Part shown: one piece after another, positions 26,306 through 35,414 of the stretch
Numbering within the stretch: the first letter of the stretch is position 1
Layout of the letters: the number at the start of each line of letters is the position of its first letter
Source: Bifidobacterium biavatii DSM 23969
GTDB lineage: Bacteria > Actinomycetota > Actinomycetes > Actinomycetales > Bifidobacteriaceae
Length of the DNA: 45,841 nucleotides
Direction: 5' to 3'
NCBI RefSeq assembly: GCF_000741165.1
Contig: NZ_JGYN01000040.1
Coordinates: 1 to 45,841 of the forward strand
The notes under the pieces: generated by a model
Told to the model about the DNA's origin: nothing
Databases searched by the model: none
The model's input: only the letters and a program-made list of their open reading frames with translations
Made by a program: the position numbers and the translations under genes

Positions 26306-28096
26306 TCAGTCGTCTTGCCCGTTCTTCGCGTGATCGGTCTTGATCGGTCGCAGCGGCATCCAGTCCTTGGAGTGCTTCAGGCGGCTTTTCGGCTTGGGCG
26401 TGGGCTTGCCGGGCACGGTCTTGCGACTGTAGAACGGTCGACATCCGCGCAGCAGGTAGACGCAGTGGTCGTCGGGCATTTGGGCGAGCTCGTCGGGGAG
26501 CATAAGCTCACGGCCCAGGCTTCGGTTACTGATCGTCATACTGCCGCTGGCACCCTTGTTTTGTGATATCTCCTTCATGTCGATGGTCGCCTTGCCCAAT
26601 GTTTTCGACACGAATTCGGTGGTGGTCTGCTCCTTGCCACCCAAGAACAGGAACGAATCGCAGTTGCCTACGATGGTTTCCCAATCGTCCTTGTACCGGC
26701 TTTTGAGCTGCGCGAGGTTCTGGATGATGATCGAACAGCTGATCTTGCGGCTTCGGATGGTCGCGAGCTTTTGCACGAAACCGGGGATCTGTCCGATGTT
26801 CGCGAACTCGTCCATGTAGAAGTGCAAGGGGACGGGCAGTTCTCCCGTGTCCTGGTGGTCGGCCTCGTAGATGTTCGCCTCGAACAGGGCTTGGTAGAAG
26901 ATCGCGGCCAAAAAGTTGAACGTGGTCGACGTGTCCGACATGATCAGGAAGATCGCCGTCCGCTCCTTTCCGGCGTGGTCGAGCTGGATGGTGTCGGTGG
27001 CGAGGATGTCTCGGATGTCGATCATCTGCATGGGCGCGAGGCGCACGCCGGCGCTGATGATGATCGATTTCTTGGTCTCGCCGGCACCTTGGGTGAACAC
27101 GCGGTACTGGCCGCATGCGAACGACAGTCCGCGGCACATGACCTGCACGTCGTCGCTCCACTCGTCCTTGTTCTTCGTGACCTCGTTGACGATGTCGCGG
27201 GCTGCGGCCATGGTCGCGTCGATTTCACTCATCATGTTCTCGTTCTGCTCCGACGCCTCCATCTTGCCGATCATGTCGACGACCTCGTTCAGGGACGCCT
27301 TGTCCGGCTCGTCGAGGTGCGTGAAGTAGACCCAGCTGATGAGCGCATTGTAGAGGGCGCGTTCCGCCTTGGTCCAGAATTCGTCCCCTCCGCCGCCCTT
27401 CTTGTCGGGATTGTCAGTGTTCGCGATGAGGTTTTCCGTGAGCGTCATAATCGACGCCTCCGGACTGTCCTTGTTGATGTAGTGCATGGGGTTGAACCGG
27501 CTGGACTTCTTGAGGTCCACGAGGTCGAGCTTTCTGACCTTGTATCCGGATTCCTCGAGCTTTTCCTTGGTGGTCCGGTAGATTTCGCCCTTTGGATCGG
27601 TGATGGCCATGCTCATATTCACGCGCAGAATGTTCGGCATCACGTAGCTGCGGGTCTTGCCGGAACCTGATGAGCCGGACACGAGCACGTTGATGTTCCG
27701 ATGGGTGGCCTTCGCGTCGAGGCTCAGACCCTCGGTCGCGGTCATCTGCAGATTCTGCTGCACATCCGAATCGGTGAACGGCGCCATATCAGCTTGGTCG
27801 CCCCATCTGGCGGTGCCGTACTCCTCGCCCATACGGTAGTTCTTCCTGTTCGTCCATTTGACCATCCACGCGAGTCCGACCGCGGTCATGCCGCCCAATG
27901 CGACGAGCAGGTCGGTTTTCTCCAGGCTGATTCTGAACGGATTGTTGAGCACGAGGATCGTCTTCATCACGAGCTGGTCGATGGGTGTTTTGGCCGCGAG
28001 TTCGATGCGCGCCTGCATGGACAGCAGGTTCGCGGCCCACCCTCCTGCGAGCATGGTGATCACGACCGCGAACGGGTTGATCCTGTTGTTATTCAT
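26306..28096 (-). CDS. virD4: Type IV coupling protein VirD4/TraG
   Basis: The 596-residue protein links the relaxase-DNA complex to the channel. Two membrane helices lie at the N-terminus (about 9-25 and 62-80). Walker A is VSGSSGSGKTRS (about 139-150). AITDPKGEIYRTT and LVDLKKSSRFNPMHYI are typical of the family. Walker B is FYMDEFANIGQIPGF, and FLFLGGKEQTTTEFVSKTLG follows. Length and motifs are complete. Its start overlaps the topoisomerase stop (ATGA), so it is the last gene of the minus-strand DNA-processing operon. Confidence 0.95.
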   Translation of the reverse strand: MNNNRINPFAVVITMLAGGWAANLLSMQARIELAAKTPIDQLVMKTILVLNNPFRISLEKTDLLVALGGMTAVGLAWMVKWTNRKNYRMGEEYGTARWGDQADMAPFTDSDVQQNLQMTATEGLSLDAKATHRNINVLVSGSSGSGKTRSYVMPNILRVNMSMAITDPKGEIYRTTKEKLEESGYKVRKLDLVDLKKSSRFNPMHYINKDSPEASIMTLTENLIANTDNPDKKGGGGDEFWTKAERALYNALISWVYFTHLDEPDKASLNEVVDMIGKMEASEQNENMMSEIDATMAAARDIVNEVTKNKDEWSDDVQVMCRGLSFACGQYRVFTQGAGETKKSIIISAGVRLAPMQMIDIRDILATDTIQLDHAGKERTAIFLIMSDTSTTFNFLAAIFYQALFEANIYEADHQDTGELPVPLHFYMDEFANIGQIPGFVQKLATIRSRKISCSIIIQNLAQLKSRYKDDWETIVGNCDSFLFLGGKEQTTTEFVSKTLGKATIDMKEISQNKGASGSMTISNRSLGRELMLPDELAQMPDDHCVYLLRGCRPFYSRKTVPGKPTPKPKSRLKHSKDWMPLRPIKTDHAKNGQDD

Positions 28097-30291
28097 CGCT
28101 TGCCTCCCTGATCGAAGATCATGCGGATACCTCGTTCCTTGTCCGCGGCGAGCTTGGCCTCGAAGCCCCGGCCGGTGCGCCTGCTCACGAACCCGGTGAC
28201 CTTGGGGCTCCCGCCGGCGAGGATTTTACGAATGAGCTGGTCGGTGAGTTTCTTGCCGGAAATCGTGTCGTGGATCGTGTACCCGCAGCCGGACGCGAGC
28301 TCCCACTTGCCGTCCTCGGTCTTGCGGTGCCGGTTGGTGGAACACTGCCACAGATGCCCGGTTTTGACGACGGGCTTCCCGCAGCGCGGACAGGGGCCGA
28401 ACGATTCACGGCCCGCAGCGGTGCCGTCGTTCTTGCACTGGGGGTCGAAGCGCGTCTTGGCCTGGGCGGGCAGATCTGCGATCATGCCGCGGATCATGCC
28501 CATGAAGATGTCCGCGTCGGTGTCCCCGTGCTCCATGTCCGAGAGCATCCGCTCCCATTCGGCGGTGGTGGCCACATTGGTGAGCTCGGGTGCGGCCACA
28601 TGCACGAGGAGCCGGCCCTCATCGGTGGAACGCAGCTGCTTGCCGCGGCGCTCCACGTACTTCGAGGACACGAGCTTTTCGATGATGTCCGCTCGCGTGG
28701 CGGGCGTGCCGATGCCGCCGGAGTGCGACACGTCGTCGTCGAGCGCGGCCTTGAGATCCTTGTCGTCCACGTAGCGGCTTGCATGCTCCATGGCCGCGAG
28801 CAGGGTCGCCTCCGTGAACGGTGCGGGCGGTTTCGTTTCGCCTTCCTTCACCCGCGCGTCGATGGCGTGCAGCCGGTCGCCCTGCGCGAGTGTGTCGGGG
28901 ATCGTGCCGGCCGGCTCCTCCTCGTCGGTTTTCTGGTCTTCCGGTTTGTCGGTTTTCTGGTCTTCCGGTTTGTCGGTTTTCCGGTTTTTGGGTTCGATGC
29001 CCTTCCAGCCTGGTTCGATCGTCACGTCGGTGCCTGCGGTGAATTCCTCACTCGTGCCGTCGAGCGTGGCCTTGACGGTGGTTTTCAGATGCTTGTGGTC
29101 GTCGCCGATGGCTTCCCACATGCGGCGCACGATGCGAGTGACGACCAGTCGCTCGTCCTGCGATAGTTCGTCGAGCTTCGACCGGTCAAGGCTCATGGTG
29201 GGCAGGATCGCGGTGTGACCGGCGACTTTTTGGTCGTTGACGGTCAGTTCCGGCCGCGGCTTGGCGGACAGCACTGTCGGGTCGACGAATCCGTCGACGA
29301 GCCGGTCTCCCTCGGTGAGCCGGCGGAGCGTGTCGAGGTCGTCGTGGGTGATGTACTGGCTGTCGGTGCGCGGATAGGTCGCCAGCTTCATCTCGTACAA
29401 ATGCTGCAGGGCCGAGAGCGTTGCCGCTGCGGTCATGCCGTGCAACCGGCTCATGTCCTTCTGCAAGCCGGTCAGATCGTACAGGTGCGGTGGACGGTCG
29501 TTGACGGTTTTTCTTTCCGCCTTCGTGACGGTGAACGCGCCGGTTTTGGCTTTTCCAGCCACGGTTTCGGCCTGATCGGGGTTGTCGTAGTGGCCGCTGA
29601 CAAGCGTCCACCCGTCCATGAGGGCGCGCACGGTCCAGTATTTTTCGGGTTTGTGGCCGCTGATCGCCCTGTCGCGTTCGACGATCATGGAGAGCGTCGG
29701 CGTCTGCACTCGTCCCATGGTCAGACGCCGCCGGTAGAGGAGCGTGTGGACTCTGGTGGCGTTCATCCCGACCAGCCAGTCGGCCTTCGCGCGGCAGTCC
29801 GCCGCGGCGGCGAGACCGTCATACTCCGATTCTGGTTTCATGCGTGCCCACGCATCTTGTATTGCATCCTCTTCCAGACTGGCGACCCATAGGCGCAATG
29901 CGGGTTTCGTGACGTGCGCGTGCCCTATGATTCGGCGGAAGATCGCCTCGCCTTCCCGGTCGGGGTCGCATGCGTTGACGAGCGTGTCGACGTCGTTGCG
30001 GTTGATGAGCGTGACGAGCTGACGGTAACGCGTGCCGGCACCCTTGTCTTGGGACACCTGCCATTTGAACGTCATGGGGCTGATGGGCAGATCCTCCCAC
30101 CTCCATTTCGCCTCGTGCCAGGGTTCGTCCTCGTATTGGTCCGGGGTGGCGAGGTCTACGAGATGGCCCTGCGCCCAGCTGACGATCGCGTCCCCGGCTT
30201 GGATGTATCCGTCCTTGCCTGTCGAATGCGGGTCGAGTGCCTTGGCAATGGCCTGGGCGACGCTGTGTTTTTCCGCGATGACGAGTTTCAT
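28093..30291 (-). CDS. topB: DNA topoisomerase III (type IA), element-borne
   Basis: The 732-residue protein relaxes or unlinks single-stranded DNA during transfer. The Toprim domain starts MKLVIAEKHSVAQAIAKAL, with the acidic cluster ACDPDREGEAIF. Then come MGRVQTPTLSMIVERD and the active-site tyrosine in LATYPRTDSQYIT. A zinc-binding module sits near the C-terminus (CPRCGKPVVKTGHLWQC...CGYTI). TopB-type enzymes are common in Gram-positive conjugative elements. An extra linker near the middle carries a tandem repeat of TDKPEDQK (bases 28924-28983). The stop overlaps the coupling-protein start, and its own start overlaps the previous stop (30288-30291). Confidence 0.93.
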   Translation of the reverse strand: MKLVIAEKHSVAQAIAKALDPHSTGKDGYIQAGDAIVSWAQGHLVDLATPDQYEDEPWHEAKWRWEDLPISPMTFKWQVSQDKGAGTRYRQLVTLINRNDVDTLVNACDPDREGEAIFRRIIGHAHVTKPALRLWVASLEEDAIQDAWARMKPESEYDGLAAAADCRAKADWLVGMNATRVHTLLYRRRLTMGRVQTPTLSMIVERDRAISGHKPEKYWTVRALMDGWTLVSGHYDNPDQAETVAGKAKTGAFTVTKAERKTVNDRPPHLYDLTGLQKDMSRLHGMTAAATLSALQHLYEMKLATYPRTDSQYITHDDLDTLRRLTEGDRLVDGFVDPTVLSAKPRPELTVNDQKVAGHTAILPTMSLDRSKLDELSQDERLVVTRIVRRMWEAIGDDHKHLKTTVKATLDGTSEEFTAGTDVTIEPGWKGIEPKNRKTDKPEDQKTDKPEDQKTDEEEPAGTIPDTLAQGDRLHAIDARVKEGETKPPAPFTEATLLAAMEHASRYVDDKDLKAALDDDVSHSGGIGTPATRADIIEKLVSSKYVERRGKQLRSTDEGRLLVHVAAPELTNVATTAEWERMLSDMEHGDTDADIFMGMIRGMIADLPAQAKTRFDPQCKNDGTAAGRESFGPCPRCGKPVVKTGHLWQCSTNRHRKTEDGKWELASGCGYTIHDTISGKKLTDQLIRKILAGGSPKVTGFVSRRTGRGFEAKLAADKERGIRMIFDQGGKR
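28924..28983. repeat. 24-base tandem repeat inside topB
   Basis: A 24-base unit starting GTCGGTTTTCTGGTCTTCC occurs at 28924-28947 and 28948-28971, followed by a partial third copy to 28983. It encodes repeats of TDKPEDQK in a charged linker. Since 24 is a multiple of three, copy number can change without breaking the frame. Confidence 0.85.
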
Positions 30292-30728
30292 GCGCTGATG
30301 TTCCTTCCTGTTTGCTGTTGCATGGTTGATTTCCTGCGGTAATCAGCGGCGAGACGCTGGATGTCCGCGAGGACTTGGCGGCGTGAGATGCGATGCCGAT
30401 CCTCCGACTTGACTTGGCTGATCGGCGTATGGTCGTCGTCCGCCGGCTTATCGTCCCCGTCGTCCGTTCCTCCTCCGGACGCCTGCGGTTGGGCGATAAC
30501 GCGTCCGCTGGACGCGACGGGCGGGAGCATGCCGGGTAGGGGAGTGATGGTCTGGAATCCTCGTTCGATGATGATGACCGCCTCGTCCCGACCGCACATG
30601 AGCCGGACGAGGCGTCCCTGCGGCGAGTCCGGGCTGATGGGTGGCAGGACCGTCGTATCGGCTCCCCACAGGAGTCCGGCGACCATTTCCGGCTCCCAGG
30701 CCATGACCGTGATTGTCCGCCCGTTCAC
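30288..30728 (-). CDS. Small protein of the DNA-processing operon, unknown function
   Basis: The 146-residue protein is not recognised. It starts MNGRTITVMAWEPEMVAGLLWG, has a compact hydrophobic first half to about residue 75 (LVRLMCGRDEAVIIIERGFQTI), then a Gly/Asp-rich linker (GGGTDDGDDKPADDD) and a basic helix (RHRISRRQVLADIQRLAADYRRK). There is no signal peptide or membrane helix. It overlaps its neighbours by 4 bases on both sides, so it is made with them and is probably cytoplasmic. A DNA- or relaxosome-linked role is plausible but not shown. Confidence 0.65.
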   Translation of the reverse strand: MNGRTITVMAWEPEMVAGLLWGADTTVLPPISPDSPQGRLVRLMCGRDEAVIIIERGFQTITPLPGMLPPVASSGRVIAQPQASGGGTDDGDDKPADDDHTPISQVKSEDRHRISRRQVLADIQRLAADYRRKSTMQQQTGRNISA

Positions 30729-31036
30729 GACGCGTCCCCGTTCATGTCGAGACTGCTGCCGAACGCGAGCATGTTCGCTTCGATGGTCGGCTCGTCCGTT
30801 GCCTCGTCGGGGATTATTCCCGCCGCGATCACCCGGTCGCCTTGGCGTGGCTGCATGTATCTGAGGTAGTCGAGTTCGCGTTTGGCCGTGACGATGACCG
30901 TCACGGTTTCGCCGGTCTCGCCCATGGGGCTGATGGTGCGCACGAGCAGACGCCCGCGGCCGACGGTGCCGGCTGTGGGCGTCTGCGGGTCCTTGACGAG
31001 GACGCCGGCGAGCATGGCGGTTAACCCTTCGCTCAT
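30725..31036 (-). CDS. OB-fold-like small protein (possible single-strand DNA-binding protein)
   Basis: The 103-residue protein runs AGVLVKDPQTPTAG...GRLLVRTISPMGETGETVTVIVTAKRE...MQPRQGDRVIAAGII. The strand order and the closing Q-x-G-D-x-V-x-x-x-G are like SSB-type OB folds. Such a protein would coat the transferred strand. It lacks the acidic tail of true SSB. The start at 31036 is preferred over the longer frame to 31096, since GAGGACGAGC precedes it and it overlaps the upstream stop by 4 bases. The fold call is by eye. Confidence 0.5.
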   Translation of the reverse strand: MSEGLTAMLAGVLVKDPQTPTAGTVGRGRLLVRTISPMGETGETVTVIVTAKRELDYLRYMQPRQGDRVIAAGIIPDEATDEPTIEANMLAFGSSLDMNGDAS

Positions 31037-31269
31037 GCTCGTCCTCTCGCGTCGTCCAATAGTCCCTGGATCAGGTCGGGACGGTATCCGATCCACACAC
31101 CGTGGTCGGTGATCACGGCGGGCACCGCGGTCAGCCCGTGGGCGGCGAGCAGCCGGCCGGCCTCATCGCTGTGCGCGGGGACGACGCGGGGCTTCCGACC
31201 GTCTTTGGACAGGTCCTGCAGGGTCGCGTCGGATTGCGGGTCCTTGCCGAGGATGATCGTCGCGAACAT
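31033..31269 (-). CDS. Glutaredoxin/NrdH-fold protein without active-site cysteines
   Basis: The 78-residue protein has the shape of a NrdH-like thioredoxin fold: an opening strand, DEAGRLLAAHGLTAVPAVITD with the cis-Pro of the fold, and VWIGYRPDLIQGLL, which matches the W-x-G-(F/Y)-R-P-D-x-I ending of NrdH. The usual CxxC is replaced; the protein has no cysteine at all. It therefore cannot act as a redoxin and may be a binding protein. It overlaps the large upstream gene by one base (TGATG) and the next gene by four. Confidence 0.6.
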   Translation of the reverse strand: MFATIILGKDPQSDATLQDLSKDGRKPRVVPAHSDEAGRLLAAHGLTAVPAVITDHGVWIGYRPDLIQGLLDDARGRA

Positions 31270-34200
31270 CAGTGGGCTCCCCGGTTCATGTCCTGCTTCT
31301 GCTCCTGGACGGGCGCATCCGGCGTTTGGCGTGACTGCTGCATGAGCGACTGCGCCTTGTCGGTCAGCGCGCCCATGAAGTCCTTCACGCTTTTCTTTCC
31401 GCCGGACGGTTCGATTGGCTCGGACGTCTGCCGAACGGTGTCCTGCGCGTTGCGCCCGGCTTGGATCGTGGTTTCCTGACGCGGAGACGCCTGCACGGTT
31501 GCCGGCTGGGCTACTGGCGGAGTCTGACGGGCGGAGTCCTGAGCCGGCTGTGCCGGCGTTGCCTGTGTCGGCTCATCGTGGCCGATCCACGGGTCGGGTG
31601 CGAACTGCGGCGTTTGCTGCTCCGGCTGCGGATAGTCACGGTGGCGCATATCGTCTGCGACCATGCGAGCGAACGTGCTGCTGCCGGCCGGCAGGTCGCC
31701 GGTAAGCCGGTTCAGAACCGGTTCTACCGTTGACTGGACGCGGTGCTCGAGATCCTCCCGTTGAACGGGGTCAATGCCGTTGGATTCCAAGATCCGGTTT
31801 GCGATCCGATATGAGTCGGTGGACTTCATTACGTCGTCTCCGCTGCGTCCCCATTCTTGAACGAGTTCCATGACGTCCGCATCGTATTCCGGTCGGATCG
31901 TCTGTGTGGGCTCCTCGCGCGTCTGCGCGGACTGTTCCTGTTGCGGCGTCTCTTGCTGGGGAGCCTCCTGCGTTTGGCTGTCTCGCGTTTGATCCTGTCC
32001 GATGAGTTCCTGAAGCCGTTCGTTCATCGCGTCAAGCTGGTTCTCGAGCACAAGACTGGCTGCGGCCGCACGGTCCGCTTGACTGAACGCGTTGACCTGG
32101 CTGACCGAGGCTGCGCTTGGTGTGGCTCCGAACTGGCGTTCGTACTGGACGGCGGCCCGGTCGACGATGTTCTGGATACGCGCCAGCGCCTTATCGGGCT
32201 GATAGCGCCCCTGAGCCGCATAGGCGGCGAACTTCTGCGCCTGCGCTTCGACCGGTTGCATGAATTGGGCGTCGTTCTCCAAAAAGAGCGCGAGCTCCCG
32301 CGCACCCGGCGTCATGTCGGGTTGAGGTTGCGGTGCCGCGTGGTCGAGGCGCGTGACCGGCGTACGGTCCGGTGTCGGCTGGGTGTGCTGCTGTGCGAGA
32401 CGGTTGATGTTATTGTTGATCAGCTCGGTGAGCGAGGCGAGCACGAGCGTCGCGGCCTGGACTCGGTCCTCGTGCGTGAATTTTTTCACGTCGCCGATGC
32501 GCGTCGCGTTCTTGTCGCCGAACTGCCGCTCATAGCTGATGGCCTCCTGATCGATGATCCATCCCAGTGCTTTGACGGCCTTGTCGGGCTCGTACTGGCC
32601 GTTGACGCGATATGCGGCGAACCGTGCCGCCGCCTTCTCGAGCTGCGGATAGATCCTGCTGTCGTTGCTGGCACACAAGGCAAGTTCCTGCGCACCCGGC
32701 GTCATCGCGTTGCGGTCGTGCGCGGGTGCCGCGTTCTCCAAAGGTCCGGTCTCATGCGGGACGATACGGGACTGATTCCGCTTTTCGTCGAGCTGCTGGC
32801 GGAATTCGACGCGCGCTTGCTTGATGCCTCTGACGAGATCCCACGGATTCTCGATGGTGAGCGTTTCCCTCTCCTCGCCCTTGCCCCGCCACAGTCGCAC
32901 CTGGTCGCCCGGTTTGAAATACACGGTCACATCGCGTCCGTTGACTTTAGATTCGATGTTGCCCTTGCGGGGAAACACGTCGACGTTGTATCCGTCGAGC
33001 GGCACTCCGTTGACCTTGGTGCCTGATGGGATGTTCACGACCAGTTTTTGGAACGGCTTGCCGAGCTTCGACGTGAAGTCCTTGATATGGACGAGCTTGT
33101 TCGGCACGTTCACCTTCGGCCAACTGGGGGTCTTGTCTTTCGACTGGTCCGGCGTGTCCGCCGTCGATTCCGGGGTGTTCTGCTGCGGATTCCTAGACTG
33201 CGCCTCCTGCATGAACGCGGCACCTTCGCGGACGGTTTCCACGGTGCGCTGCACGGCGTACGCGATGTCCTCGCTCGTGTAGGCGGGGCCGTTGCCGTCC
33301 CAATCGTCCATTCGGGCCTTCTGCATCGCGCTGTCGACGATGAGCCGGGCCTGCTGTTCGAGCTTGCCGTTTTCGGGCATGCCGTAGTCGACCCATTTGC
33401 TGGTGAGGTTTTCGACCTTCTGGTAGATCTCGTAGTCGTTGCTGATGTAGTCGCGGAACAGGTCGTCGCCGTTCTTCGCGTATGGTGTTTCTTTTGTTTC
33501 GTTCATGGTGTGTTCTTCTTTGCTCTGGCTGTGGTCGCGGGATTCGTTGATGGTGGGCTTTTGCCCGACGGTGGCGAATGACTGCCCGTTGAGAATGTCG
33601 TTCAGAAGACGATGAGACACGGTGCTGATCGCGTCGGTCGGGAACTGTTCGGGTTGCTCGTCCGCGAACTGTTGGACGATGTTGGCGGCACCTTTTTCGA
33701 TGTCCTGATACAGATCTGGATGGTTTCTGATTGGATCGTCGTGGCTGAGCTCCCAGAGATCCTCCAATCTGTTCGCTTCTTCGATGCTGCCTTCGTCTGC
33801 GAGTTCGGCCAACATGGTTTCCAGACGTTCGGCAGGACTCATTGTTTTGGTTCGTTCGAGGACCTGTTCTCGTGTGACGGCTCGTTCCGCGCAGAGTTGC
33901 GTCGCGTACGCGTAGTCGTCGTATTCCTGATAGTCGGGGACCGTTTGGCCGGCAGTGCGCGCTTGTTCCTTTTCCCGGTCTGCGGCGCTGACGACGAGCT
34001 CGTGCAGGTCCTGTCGGAGTTCCTCACTGTCGACCATGCCTCGGGCTGCCCAACGGTCCGCGATCGCGTTGAATTGTCGACGGGAATCTGAATTGCGCAT
34101 CACCTGCAGGTAGAAGAGTCCCTGACCGTAGTCGGTGTGCTTCGCCTCGCGTCGAGGCGGATTTGCCTCCTCGCGGTTGTGTGCGATCCGGCGGCTTTCC

Positions 34201-35411
34201 GCGAACGATCGGATGGCTTGCTCGACTCGCTGGTTCGCGTACGCGATGTCCGCGGGCGTTTGGCCGTCCGGCTGTTGGCGCAATGCCTCGCCAACAATGC
34301 CGCGGGCCGCTTCCGCGATGCGAGTCGTGTTGTTCTGCGAGTAGTGTTCGAGCACGTCGTCCGCGGCGTGGGTGATCCGGTCGCGCAGTTGCGGTTGCGT
34401 GAGGATCACGTCAGTGTACAGGCTGTCTCCTTGAGACGTGTATGCCATGATGGTGTTCTCCTGTGGTTGGTTGATGGTTGACTCCGGCTGGGGGTCGAGC
34501 AGTCCGATCGCGGTTTGCCGAACCGTGTCGTGCCACTCGCGTGCCGGCAGACCGGTGCCGGCGACGGTTATGCGCGGGCGTTCTCCCGGATGGACGATTC
34601 CCGTCTGCTGGTAGGTAATGTCAGGGATTCCAAACTCGGTGACTCCGCCGTCCCGCGCGCGTTGTTTCTGGTATTGGCCGACGATCCGTCGGCTTTCCCG
34701 CATGAGAGCGTCGTCGTCCATGCTGGTTGGCTGGATGCTCGTGACGTGTTCGTTGTGCGCGATGACGCTGATGGTCGGATGCGTGGGATCGGACTGGTAT
34801 TGCAGGTGCGTGAAATCAAATCCCGTGTAGCGTCCCTGCTGGTCGCGCGTCCAGTCGACCAGGTGCAGGTCTATGCCATTGCTTTCGAGGAACCATGCGG
34901 TTGTCGCCGTCGTACCGATCTGGTCTTGCAGGAGCATCGTGCGCGTGCCGGCGGGATCCATGAGCGCGAGTCGTTCGGCCGCATGTTGCGTCGCTTCATG
35001 CCATCCCATGTCAAGACGTTCGTCGTGCGCGATATCAAGCCGGGCCTGCCCGGGCTGGCGGATGGTGTGCATGCCGTCGATGACAAGATCGGGGTTCGTC
35101 GAGAGGATCGAACGGCGCGCGACTGCGAGCAGGCCGGCCGGCGATCGGTCTTCGTTTGCGATAACCATGGATGATTCGTGGTCGAGGAACGGGTTTGCGT
35201 TCGCTTGGTACTGGTACGCGTCGAGGATCACGTCGCCAGGCCGGCGGACGGTGCCGAACCTGTCGACGCCCATATCATGCGCCACGCTCACGGTCCATAA
35301 ACGGTTTCCTGCGGTCAGCCATGCGATCGCAGGACGGTCGGGGCCGTTCTGGTCTGCGGCATTGATCCTGTCCTGCAGTATCGCGAGCCGTTGGATGTCG
35401 TTGTCGTTCAT
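31269..35411 (-). CDS. Very large protein (1380 residues) of the DNA-processing operon, apparently a fusion of three genes
   Basis: No known family is recognised with confidence. Residues 1-321 are one globular region (AIAWLTAGNRLWTVSVAHDMG, LLLVAR-like strands). At residue 322 (base 34448) MAYTSQGDSLYTD is preceded by AGGAGA at 8 bases. At residue 636 (base 33506) MNETKETPYAKNGDDLF is preceded by AAAGAAG. Both look like old gene starts whose leaders are now translated. From 322 on, a helical module of about 90 residues recurs: around 330, 420, 640, 902, 1032 and more weakly 1174. The copies at 902 and 1032 both begin MTPGA(Q/R)ELAL. A beta-rich domain (about 765-860) lies between. The C-terminus is Gln/Pro-rich. 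It sits between the PcfB-like gene and small replication-like genes, so a relaxosome or DNA-binding role is likely but unproven. Confidence 0.65.
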   Translation of the reverse strand: MNDNDIQRLAILQDRINAADQNGPDRPAIAWLTAGNRLWTVSVAHDMGVDRFGTVRRPGDVILDAYQYQANANPFLDHESSMVIANEDRSPAGLLAVARRSILSTNPDLVIDGMHTIRQPGQARLDIAHDERLDMGWHEATQHAAERLALMDPAGTRTMLLQDQIGTTATTAWFLESNGIDLHLVDWTRDQQGRYTGFDFTHLQYQSDPTHPTISVIAHNEHVTSIQPTSMDDDALMRESRRIVGQYQKQRARDGGVTEFGIPDITYQQTGIVHPGERPRITVAGTGLPAREWHDTVRQTAIGLLDPQPESTINQPQENTIMAYTSQGDSLYTDVILTQPQLRDRITHAADDVLEHYSQNNTTRIAEAARGIVGEALRQQPDGQTPADIAYANQRVEQAIRSFAESRRIAHNREEANPPRREAKHTDYGQGLFYLQVMRNSDSRRQFNAIADRWAARGMVDSEELRQDLHELVVSAADREKEQARTAGQTVPDYQEYDDYAYATQLCAERAVTREQVLERTKTMSPAERLETMLAELADEGSIEEANRLEDLWELSHDDPIRNHPDLYQDIEKGAANIVQQFADEQPEQFPTDAISTVSHRLLNDILNGQSFATVGQKPTINESRDHSQSKEEHTMNETKETPYAKNGDDLFRDYISNDYEIYQKVENLTSKWVDYGMPENGKLEQQARLIVDSAMQKARMDDWDGNGPAYTSEDIAYAVQRTVETVREGAAFMQEAQSRNPQQNTPESTADTPDQSKDKTPSWPKVNVPNKLVHIKDFTSKLGKPFQKLVVNIPSGTKVNGVPLDGYNVDVFPRKGNIESKVNGRDVTVYFKPGDQVRLWRGKGEERETLTIENPWDLVRGIKQARVEFRQQLDEKRNQSRIVPHETGPLENAAPAHDRNAMTPGAQELALCASNDSRIYPQLEKAAARFAAYRVNGQYEPDKAVKALGWIIDQEAISYERQFGDKNATRIGDVKKFTHEDRVQAATLVLASLTELINNNINRLAQQHTQPTPDRTPVTRLDHAAPQPQPDMTPGARELALFLENDAQFMQPVEAQAQKFAAYAAQGRYQPDKALARIQNIVDRAAVQYERQFGATPSAASVSQVNAFSQADRAAAASLVLENQLDAMNERLQELIGQDQTRDSQTQEAPQQETPQQEQSAQTREEPTQTIRPEYDADVMELVQEWGRSGDDVMKSTDSYRIANRILESNGIDPVQREDLEHRVQSTVEPVLNRLTGDLPAGSSTFARMVADDMRHRDYPQPEQQTPQFAPDPWIGHDEPTQATPAQPAQDSARQTPPVAQPATVQASPRQETTIQAGRNAQDTVRQTSEPIEPSGGKKSVKDFMGALTDKAQSLMQQSRQTPDAPVQEQKQDMNRGAH

Positions 35412-35414
35412 CGC

